Source: Megamerina dolium
Lineage: Eukaryota > Arthropoda > Insecta > Diptera > Megamerinidae
Reading direction: 5' to 3'
Length of the DNA: 64,000 nucleotides
NCBI GenBank assembly: GCA_963854835.1
Contig: OY978526.1
Coordinates: 37,734,501-37,798,500 of the forward strand
The position numbers were made by a program, and so were the translations under genes. Below the pieces are notes generated by a model that was given only the letters and a program-made list of their open reading frames with translations, was not told the origin of the DNA and searched no databases. Each line of letters starts with the position of its first letter. Positions within the stretch are counted from its first letter, which is position 1. Positions 49,106-60,500 of the stretch are shown here, one piece after another.

Positions 49106-50721
49106 ATGTCGGACTGTTTTCGTAATTTTGTTTCCAAGGGATTACTCTTCTACTGCAGTATTCTCTATATGCTGTGTGGCTACAATGGTGTTCAGAGTGT
49201 TGAATATTTGACTGAAAAGCGTAGGTGAAAGGAAATGTGTAAAAATCGAGACTAAAATAATTAATCGAGAACTTTAGATTAAATATTTCTCTGCATAAAC
49301 AGATCGAGTAATACATACATATATCCTAATTTCAGTACGTGCTCATTAAATATCGTAAAATAATTTGTGTTGACAAACTATTCTGGCTATCGCGCAAAGT
49401 GTATTTTATAGAATCTCACTTTTATTTCCACAATTCTGTACCAACAAAGAGTAACAGCGGTTATTCCTTGATCAATTCCTTTTATTCACCGCCTCCGTAC
49501 GCATTTATAAATCAGAATAGAAATTTGATGAAGAAAGAGTCTCGGGACAAAATTTGAAATTCGTTGTACTCAAAAATGCTACTAGTGCCTGTACTAATGT
49601 ATTTTATTGCGAATAATACTATTGTTTCAATGTAGGAGATTTTCAATCATACGTGGTCATAACCGACCTTTTTTTTTATAATTATATTCAACGTGATTAT
49701 AAAAAAATTAAAGAGCTTTGTAAACAAACTATATTTGAATACGATCAAAAATATTATTTTATTATTAGTATTATTTTAATATTTTCCTATTTTGATATTT
49801 TTATTCAGCTTCGTTTCTGCCATCCTGTAAAATTTACGAAAAAGGATTTACAAAATGTTCAACAAATAGCATATCAAAACTTATGGAACAATTAAATATC
49901 GGTAATAAATATTTGCATACTTACAAAGAAGCAGTCAATCAATTGAATATTTATATGCGAAAATGTAGGCATTCCAGAGCTCTCAGATGTCATTGAAACC
50001 TTGGATCCAATGAAAGTAGATCAAATCATATTTAAGCAAGATAACAGTGAAGTGGCAACCATCAGAGCAAATCTCACGGACTTATTAGTAAGAGGATTTT
50101 CAAAAATTCACGTTAATGAAAGCAGGTCAGATTTATGAAATTTATTGTTGCGTATTGATAATTTAAGAAAATGCAATTATGAATTGTAGAGTAAGCAAGA
50201 AAGACTTCAGTTGGAATACAAAATTATTTTACCCGAATTTTCGAGTGGACGGCAAATATAAAATGGCTGGAAAGATACTGCTAATACCACTGAATGGTGC
50301 AGGAAATATGTTCATTGAATTAGGTATGATCACTTTTAGAATTCAATGTTGACACATGCATAATATATTCTTCACAGAAAATGTAAATATTCATATGCGC
50401 ACAAAGACCCGTCTCTATGAAAAGGGTGGATTCACATTCTACAACGTGACACAGGTGCGTGTCAACCTGGACATAACTGGTTGCAAGTGCAATTTCGATA
50501 ACATCTTCAATGGCAATAACAAAGAAGTCGAACGTAGTACAAATCAATTCTTCAATGATAATTGGCGTGACTTCTTCGATGCGCTGCGACCCGTTCTTTA
50601 TCAAACGATAGAAACCGTATTATTGGATCTGTTGCAAAAAGTATTCAATGCGATACCAGCAAATTTTTTTGTTGAAGATATCCCCACTTCAGAACAATTG
50701 TATGGTAAGGAAACGCAATAA
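49106..50721 (+). CDS. Takeout/JHBP-like protein F
   Basis: Sister of gene E. Plus exons 49106-49220, 49809-49901, 49969-50125, 50190-50323 and 50378-50721; 843 nt, 280 residues; exons 2-5 have the same lengths as in E (93, 157, 134, 344). The N-terminal hydrophobic segment is GLLFYCSILYMLCGYNGVQS. Cys pair SCKIYEKGFTKC; GIPELSDVIETLDPMKV; LFYPNFRVDGKYKMAGKILL; TGCKCNFDNIFNGN with extra Cys residues; C-terminal ANFFVEDIPTSEQLYG. Intron 1 is 588 bp, the longest of the six genes apart from the transposon-bearing intron of C. All junctions are GT-AG. It is 15 kb from E, separated by the retrotransposon and other repeats. Confidence 0.9.
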
Positions 50722-50887
50722 CTTGTTCTAATTCAGCATATGTACGTTTTAACATATACTCGTATTTAAGTACTGTAAAATGTGTGATTAACTTAAAAAG
50801 AGAATAATAAATAAAGTTGTATCGAATCATATGATCAATTCCAGTGGGTAAAAACACAAAGCAGCAACACCTTTACATAAAAAAAAA

Positions 50888-51240
50888 TAAATAAATATGT
50901 GGCACTTAAAGCCCCAAAGGGCTCATTGGCCGAGCTTCTCTTCCATTACTATTGTGCGTCTTAAATTTTCGACAGTATTAGAAGGGACCTACTTATTTTA
51001 GCCGGTTCCGAACGGCAGAACACTTGTGACATCAGTTTTTCTGAGCTTTGTCACAGAGTTCTTTAAGAAGCTTTTTCATGGCAAGTTGTTACTGTCGGAA
51101 GAATTGCCAATTGCTTGCCGACAGGTGGGTAACATTCGAAAGAAAAATCTTATCGATATTAAATTTGTTATGCATCAGCCGGGGATTGAACCACGACCTA
51201 CAGATCAGAAGGCGAACACACTAACCACTGAGATACGCCA
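50888..51240 (-). mobile_element. tRNA-derived SINE with target duplication
   Basis: Near-complete minus copy: tail ATGTGGCACTTAAAGCCCC, body with GTGACATCAGTTTTTCTGAG, and head with inverted B box GGATTGAACC. CACCTTTACATA is repeated at 50868-50879 and 51239-51250 (the repeat may overlap the last bases of the head). Confidence 0.9.
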
Positions 51241-51532
51241 CCTTTACATATTCGTTGATAATAATTAACTATTCTCGCTGTATCTATGTAAGCGTTTTCA
51301 ATTAGCAATTTATTTATTATATGCACCATCGATCACTTTCAAATTAGAACCCCAACACTATACTCCTTAATACATACTAATACTGGCATTGAGATTGAAT
51401 TAAAATTGAAAAACAACCTAAATGCGTTCGAATTGATATTTACCAAATTTAAGAAACGCTAGGTATTCATTTAGTTATTGACTAATTTACAAATGCGTAT
51501 TATGCGGTATCCACTTAGGTACTTATAAAGGA

Positions 51533-54500
51533 TTAATGAAACCAATCCCATTTCATATAATTCACTTCTCTGTTTAGTAAGGCAATATTAGAGTGTCGCA
51601 TATTGCCTATCCGCATAAATATTCTACGATTGCCAATTGGTTGTAATTTACGATAATTGTCAACAAGCGCACCATCTTGAATATCTTGCAGTTGGCGAAA
51701 GCGAGAAATCTGAAAGTGTAATAATTTGAAAGAAATGTTAAAAAGCTAAATAATGAAAATCAAACTGAAAAATATCCGTACTTGTTTTGGAGAAATTGCG
51801 ATTGGATCTGGATAAAGAACCCACGTTACTGCCTCTGAGCACGGTGGTGTTGTGAGAGAACCTGCAATGGTACGTTTACACTCCATTGTATTTCTTTGCT
51901 ATGACATAAATAATGTAAAACTTAAAAAAAAACCTTCAAAAATAGCGTATGAAAATATTTTTATTGGTTATTGCGAGGGAACTATTTATATTTCCGGAAT
52001 AGCAAATAATAACAAACATTTTTAAATGAAAACGGCTTTATTGTTTTTCAAAATTTTCACCATGATTATCAATGCACTTTTTGTTCAAACCATTTGTCTT
52101 AGCAGTTTTTCCATTCCTCTTGAGACACTTCCAATATTAGAGTGTTGAGGTTTTTGAACGCTTCAACTGCTTCTTTGGCGCTCGTAGATAGTTGACCACG
52201 CAGTTTACCTTTGATATTCGGGAACAAGAAGAAGTCATTGGATGCCAAATCAGGACTGTACGGAGGATGAGTCATCAATTCGATGTTTTGACTGCTCAAA
52301 AATTCATCTATTTGACGAGATGTGTAAGAGCTCGCATTGTCATAATGGAGAATGATTCGTCTTTGGCGGTTGGTTTTGCGAATTTCTCTTCCGGTAAACA
52401 AATGGTCGCGTACCACTCAGAATTGACCGTCCTACGTTGCTCAAGCGGAACGATGGCCACATGATCCATTCAGCCGAAGAAACTAGCGACCATTTGCTTC
52501 GATGTGCTGGGGCCCCGAGAACCTTTGTTGGATTTGGCTCGTCTTGGAACACCCACATGGTCGATTGCTGTTTTGTTCCCGGTTCATACGCATATATCCA
52601 TGATTTATCATCTCACGATTTTATACACGACTTTTGAAGCACCACGGTCGAACTTTTTAAGCTTTTACTTACACCAATCGACGCGAGCCCCTTTTTGAGC
52701 TATTAATAAATTATGGGGTATCCAACGACTGTAAATTTTTTTTACAACTAACTGTTCGTGCAAAATCGAATGTATTAAAGTGGAACTAATGAACAAGGAT
52801 GCCTCTATCTCACGATATGTCACATGACGATCTTGCATTATCAGTTCATGTACTGCATCGAAGTTTTGTGGCACAACAACCGATTTTGGGCGATCTTCAC
52901 GGAATTCGTCGGCAAACGAACTACGACCACGATTGAAATATGGTATTTCACAATACCAGCGATATACTGTGGTTATTGATGGTGCTTTATCCCCATACAA
53001 AGTACTGAGTTCATTGACAGATTCCTGTTGATCTTGTTGTTCACAATCCACCTCGAAAGTTCTGAAAATTATCAACGAAAACCTTCTTTTGAAATTTCCA
53101 TTTTTTGTCCAAATTGATTTTCTTAATTCGCTGTAAACGAAACAAATAGCACTTGTACATCAAAACGTTGTGAGCACGTTTCTTTGAAAAAATATCAAAC
53201 TTTATTATGGCCAGATCCCGAAATATAATTAGCAAGCCTCGTATTCCAGTAATTATTACCAATATTTCATTTATATCGACGGTTCCTCCAATTATAGCTG
53301 ATGTCGTAAATTACGAAGAATTCTCGAAGGATTTTATAAAATTACTTTTTCATTTAAGTAACACAAAAAATACAAAATTGTCATTGAGCGCAGTGTGTTA
53401 GTGCGTTGATTTTCTCTGTATGAACTGTAGGTCACAAGTTCGAATCACAGCCGAGGCAAATATAAATATAGTGATTTGTTTAATAATCTCATAAAAGGTT
53501 ACAGAATTGCTCATTTTCGAAGAAGTTTACGATCATTCTATCAATCATAGATAAGCTCGTAAGCAATTGTTTTCTTCGCAAAACACTAGCAAACACAATC
53601 GTTTTCAAAATCATAAACAAAATGCTGCTCAGTTGGGTAATATAAAAAAAGTATCCTCGGTAGGTTCATTTTTTAATATAAATTTTCTTTAATGAAAATC
53701 GATTTTAATTAAGTACATATTGACTATTATTATGTATGATCTTTTACCATTTTTGGGGTAACTTCATAATTCTATTGGTGTAAAACTGCTATGGTTTATC
53801 GACGTAAAACTTGGCCAAGTGATTTCTGGCTACTCTTCGGTCGGCCAATTTTTTACCATGAAGAGAGTTTTGCAAAAACCAAAACAAATGGTAGTCAGAC
53901 GATGCAAGTTCCGGGCTATACGGTGTATGCACCAAAACTTCCCAACCATGTTCCGTCAGTTTGTTCCGAGTCATCACAGATGTGTGTTACCTGGCATTGT
54001 CATGATGGAACATTCTGTGACCATTAGAGATCAGAATTTTAATCCTTCCAATCCCACCAAACACTCAACATAACCTTGTTTGCTAACAATCCAGGTTTTG
54101 AAGTCGTTTGTAGAAGATCACTGGCGTTTGGCCATGATCGTTTGCATTGGATATTATCGTATTCAATCCATTTTTCATTGCCCGTAATGACTCGCTTCAA
54201 AAATGGTTCGACTTCGTAACATTTCAGCAGCGTTTCGCTGATTGTAATTCAGTCAATCAAATTTATTTGCGTTAATTTATGTGGTATCCATGATTATGGT
54301 TCCAAACTGTGTGTCGCTATCTCCTGACAGCTTGCGTGCCAGTCTTGTTCCACTAGTTTCAAAATTTCATCAACTTTTTCAGTCACTGACCGTCCAAAGC
54401 GAAGTCGGCCAGGTGGAGGTCGAGGTCGAGGTCGAGCACCTTTGACATCGAAATTTCCAGAACGGAATCCACATTCATTCACAACATTCTCATCGTTAAC

Positions 54501-57500
54501 CGCACAAATTTTTCGGCATGTTTTTGCAGCGATTTTACATTTTTTGCACTAAAAGGGCTTGACCTAGCGTATTTCTTCGGATATTTCACTCATTTTCAAA
54601 CTGTATTGCCTGAAATGTCACCTTTCAAACACATTTGACACAATCGCATTAGTGTTGCCCGATATATGGGCTTCAACACCATTTAGTAAAAAAAAAAATC
54701 TGCGGAATGACGATTCGAATTGTTTGGCATGAAGTTCTAAGTGATTTAACACTTTCAGGTTCAGTGTTGATAGTCTAATTAGTCATAAGAAGGAATAGTA
54801 TGAAATTAAAGACCATTTATCTGTCCAAATATAGGTAAGTAATGTCCCAATTTGAAGGGTTTTCTTGAAGATAGAGTGTAAAACGTCTTTAATATATGTA
54901 AGTATGTACATATGTTCTGTTATACCTTATAAAGCAACTGTCTATTTACTACGCGTACACTAGTTGACATACACATACATATACATTACGTATCTGTTTG
55001 CATACCTTTGTATGTATAAAACTTGTCTACATCGACGTGAAGTATGAGCGATGCAAGTGAGAAGGTTACATTCAAGTTGACAGCATCACCAGCATTCGGA
55101 ATCAAATTTAAATGACGGCAAATTGTTGCAAGGCCAGAATCCTCATCCTCTTCCAACTGTAAATTCAATACGTGAAATCATTGTAAGCAAAGCCATCTTT
55201 TGAACAATAAAGTCATGGTGAAATCAAATCAACTCGCCACTTTAATCTACGTATGAAGTAGTATACATACGTATTGTATGATACAATATGCCGTTTGTAC
55301 TCACGTTAAAAAAGAAGCCTAAAACTGCAGCACCATCTGCATAGTCAAGTGCTTCAGCTAACGTTGGATACTTTTTGTTACGGTGAACAATATGCATCTC
55401 CATCGTGTAACGAATATCATTGATGACATGTTCAGAGCCACGATTGTTTTTATCGCCCCAATGAAAATGGATACCTTCTACTTCAAAATCACCAGGTAGC
55501 TTGCCACCACGTACAAAAGGCATAAATTCCCCACCATTCGATTGTTCCTCTGTGAGTCTAGGTATTGCAATCGATACTAAAGTTTATTACAACAACAAAA
55601 AACAAGATTTAAATAGATATTGGAATATGTATTAGAGCACACGTCTACAACTCAGTTCTAATACGGTTTGGCTATGAAATTAAATAATACGTACCCGTGT
55701 GTCCATTGTTCACCATATTTAATGGGTACGGCATAAGATTGTGATATCCGATCATATCTATAGCAGGCATATGCAATGGAATGGTCTAGATAGGCAATAA
55801 TAAAACAATCATTTTGATCATTAGCATATGTTTAAGAAGAAGAATTGTATTCTGATATTTTATTAAGATGAAATGATCGCAATAATTACTGAACATCACA
55901 CTGAAAGTTAACTAGACGAGCCACATAGTGCATTCTACAGGCCTACTCAAATAGTGAAAAATGGCATACCAAAAATTTCAAAAACACTCGCAAAACCTGG
56001 GCATAGACACTAAAAACAGTTTTCCAGAGGTGTTATTATATTTTTATCTATAAAATAAAGTTATTAAATTGGAATATTTTAACGAAATTCGGCATGAGCG
56101 ACCTATAAGGGTACGTACCGGAATGCTAATGGGTATGATCGGTCAACTCTTGTAGTGGCTCCCAAACAAAGTTCTGAATATCTTTTTACTTTAACCCATA
56201 TTACTTCGCCGACCTTCTGTCTCGCACAACTATTGTGGCTACCATATGAAATTGTGGCATTCAAAAAAGTTTAATCGCCATAATTAATATATCTAAAATG
56301 TGGATTAGAACCTTAACTAGTCTTACGAGAAATGAGCATAACACGTCAAAAACTCCGACGTATTTGCCGTACGGCACGTAGGAAAAGCAAATGGAGTGGC
56401 AATATACTATTCATAGTTATTTTATTAAGCCTTAGGTGCAGATTTAAAGTATTTAATAGAAAAAGCACAATACTGTAACAAAAATATTCGATTAAAATAG
56501 AAAAGTAGAAGTATTTGAAATCCGTTATGCGGCGTATCTTAAGGCTACTGCAACATAAGAGGTCTATCAAAGCTCTTAAAATGAAATCATTTCGAGATTG
56601 GTGAGTCCGATTTTGATTGAAAATAAATCGTCTGTAGCTTAATAGAAAGCTGTACCTCATATTTCAACTGAATATATTTATCCGTTCGATAGTTATTAAT
56701 ATTGGCCAGTAAAATTGGCACTTGGGCTGTTATGTTTATAATAGAAAAAAGTAAATTTTTAGCTTTATAATATTTTTCTTTGTAAAAATAGTTTATTGTT
56801 CGAGAAACTTTAAATGAATAAGTAAATCTTATGTAATTAATGATTGTGCTTTGAAATATACATACATATCAAAGTATTTTTTCACCAGCGAAGACCTTCA
56901 CAATCATCTCTTTCATCTCTTTCAATTGTGTTCGTTCACCTGACGATACATTTATAGCATACTTAGTCTTCCACCTAGGTCAATTATTTTGGTATATGGA
57001 TAAATATTACAGGCAAAAATTATTTCACAACAAATGGGCTAGTCACTATTTAAAGTAGCTCCCATACAGTTGTAGAATTTTTTTATTTTTCAACCGCCTT
57101 TACCTTACCTAATATTCCATCTGGTACAACCATATAACATATAGTACGTGGAATAATGGTAGGGAGGGAAATAATTTTGCAATAAATGGGGTCGCTATTT
57201 ATGTAGATCTCATACAAATTTATTACTATAATCCGCTCAATACATCCACGCTATTCCTATGCATTCAAACAAGTTCTACCTTGTGACAAGCGCAAGTACT
57301 CGTAAATAGAATTAATTTGTATAAAAATTTGTATACAAAAAAAAATTTTGAAAATTTGATACAATCAGCGAAATTACTTTGCCAGTTTCTATTGAAATTT
57401 AAAATATTATATACCGTTATAAGCGTATATATCTTCTCTCCTTTCAAATGTCATATTTAAAATATATGTATAAAATAAAGTGAATAATTTTTAAGGTATC

Positions 57501-60500
57501 GGTAAGACACCATAACAAATGGGAAACCGGTTTTTCTACTAAAGTCCAGTTTGTGCGGTGTTTTCTAGATTTTTGGTATTCAGTTTTTTATTGTTGTGTC
57601 AAGTTAAAAAAAATTCAATTAGCAGAATAGAAAATTGAAAAATAGCGACGGTTAAGAAAAAAATCATTCAATATGTCACTTGTAATTTATTCCGAAAGTA
57701 TGCAAAATACCGGTACTTTAGATTTTCAACACAATTCGCAATAATGAGAATTAGTTTGGAAAACACCTCCAATCGTTATCATTTACTTTGGCTGAGTGGA
57801 CGGCAATAGGAGATTGTGTTTTGCCTGCACAATGTCCATGATGTTTTGCCCAACGTCTTTGATTCGGCTCGGAGTATCCAAAACGGTGCGCATCAATATC
57901 TGCAAAAAGATAGCAAAAGTAACGGAAATGTGTATTACTAACAGATCACATTTTGAAGTTAACAATGTATCTATATCTTTAACTATTTCGTAAATGATCC
58001 GTAATAGAGTAAATCGCTGCAGCTGGCAAAATGATTTGAACTGCTTTCCAAATAACTTCAAACATTGCTAAATGAAATATATAAGTATGTAGGTATATGC
58101 CAAAATAATTGTAAAACTATTTATTTGGAAATAATTTTTGTTTAGAGATAAAGTCAATAATTACTTAAAAATCAAAGCAATGGAAAGACATATTTTGCGA
58201 TAGTATAATCAATTATGGTAAAACTACTAGAAATTCTTATCAGACCAACATTATAGCGAATGAATTAAAATTCCCACGCTTAAATTTCCTCATTGCATGG
58301 CGAAATAGAAATGTTTTTGATTTGTTTTTATTTTTTTTTTTTTGCATCTAAATATATTATTGTGGTGTCATTGGAAACAATACCTTGTCCACATGCATAA
58401 GCTTACAGCGACAGATAGATTACGTTAAATTAGGTTCGGTTAGTCTAGCCACTATCTCAAAGACAGTGCTTTCCTAGACCAAGCGATGGCTTTTTATAAT
58501 AGTATGCGGTTGGTTATTCCTACCACTTGCTCGCCCCTGATGTAATTGAGGAGTTTACTTATGGCAACATCTGGCAATGGGGCTGCTTCAACTACTTAAT
58601 AGTAACCTACATGCTGTTTACGTTTCATAAGTTTCATAGTCATGTGGGACAGGTACGCACCATGGTAAAGTCGGCAAGTCTGTATGTTACATTTCCTATT
58701 GTATTTGGACCACAAGGGTTCTTTACCTCCAGTTTGGGGCAGCTAATCACGGCATCTTTGATGAGAAATGAGTTCAAAGCTTTGATGGCAATTTCTCTCT
58801 ATGTACCGATAACTTTTACTTCTGCCTAGACATGGTACAGTGATCAAGCAACGGAAATGAAATGTAGAAATCGAATGTTTTAGAATATACTCTTTTTCCT
58901 TGACCGGCTAAAAGGTTTACTTTTTTGCGAAATGGCTTGACATAGCGCAGTGTAGTTTCGCTACAAAAGTAATTCAAAATGATAGCGTAACCAAAGGTTC
59001 TTGTTGCACAATTACGTGAAGCATTTAGTCTTACGGCTGAGTTGGCCGTAATTTGTTTACTTATCAAACAATTGTATTGAAACTTAGGAGTAACATACTT
59101 CCAGCTAAAGTTAGTGTTGTTCGAAATACTGAAGCATGTATATATTATGTTAAACACTTGCCGCTGTTTGCGTACTTTCGAGCGGTTGTAGATGTGATAA
59201 TTTTGGTGAATTCAATTATACCAAAACTCCGCACAGGAGTATGTGTCTTATCACTGCTATATTTAGCCATTAGGTTACCCTTTTCCGGGATTTGAACCGC
59301 CATTCTAAGAAATTTCTCGAAGAATTTTGGTGTCTCATTCCTGTCTCTACACATCTGTATCACCTTATGGTAGACTTGCGTCTTTCTTGGTCTTTCTTCT
59401 TGCATATTACCTGCGTAGGGTTTTTCTGTCTGCGGTAGCATCGCGACACTCCTGATTATACTACTCATTCTTCAGAGGCCGGTAGAAGCCGATTACCTTC
59501 TTGACAGCAGTAGTCATGGAGTGTTATATATGTGTCCACTGTGTATCATCAAGAGGAGAAGTGTTTCGCATAAGCAGATCCGATAGTCGAGTGGTAAAAG
59601 CATTTGCTGTCTCTGGTGATTGCAGCTTATTGACGTCAAGCTTTCTCTGTATGGGACTTTGTTTGTTCTTTGCGACACATAAACGTGTTCGCACCTTAGC
59701 TGCAACAAGGTAATGATCCGAGTTGATGTTGGCACCACGGATCGATTTCACGTCCATCATACTGGAAGCATGCCTTCCGTCAATCATCACGTTATCAATT
59801 TGGTTTTTCGTGCGTTGAGATACTGAAATCTAGTAACTAATTACCATGTTTCGTGCTGCGGCGAAGTCGATCAGCCTCATTCAGTTATCGGAGGTGTTCT
59901 GGTGGATACTGAATGTTCCGAGAGTTAGACGAAGGGTACCTTCGTTGCCCACCCTGGCATTGAGGTCTTTATGCAAGATCTTGTTATCGTGGGGGGAGCA
60001 GCGGTCATAAAGCTTTCGAGGCACTGAAAGAAGGTATCTTTGGTCGCATCGTCCGTCTAATCCGTCGGAGCATGGGCAATAATTAGGCTAATGTTCACAA
60101 CAACAACAAACCATAGGGATTGTTGCCAACCGTTCGTTCACAGGTGCGAACCGTAAGACAAGATGTCATAGGCTCTTACTGACAACAAATCCACATCCCA
60201 GTTTGTGCTTCTCCGCAACTGTAATAGATATCACGTTGATGTCAGCATAATTTTTGTCGAGAACATCAACCACCTTCCCTATAGAGGGACCGGATATTCC
60301 ACGTTCGTATCCGTAAATCATGGTCCTTATTTCGTTTGCGAGGGTCATTAACAAAAGAAGTATTCCTTATCAGAGGCACGGTTTGATTTTTTATTGGGGG
60401 AAGTTTTAATGTGGTGGGTCACAAACCCAACGCACAGCATCTAACCGAAAAGGTTTTCGCCACTCAATTTAGACGCCTCCCATTGGCTGCCAGGAAGAGG

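Noticed and set aside
53207..53401. 64-codon plus frame with PRIPVIITNISFISTVPPII
   Set aside because: No family, no splice partner, and located between mariner relics in an intron.
57783..58061. 92-codon minus frame as its own gene
   Set aside because: A different frame of its first part is the N-terminal exon of the carbonic anhydrase, with correct splice sites and family motifs.
58527..58829. 100-codon hydrophobic plus frame as a transporter fragment
   Set aside because: No membrane-protein family motif recognised and no exon context; kept only as an unrecognised patch.
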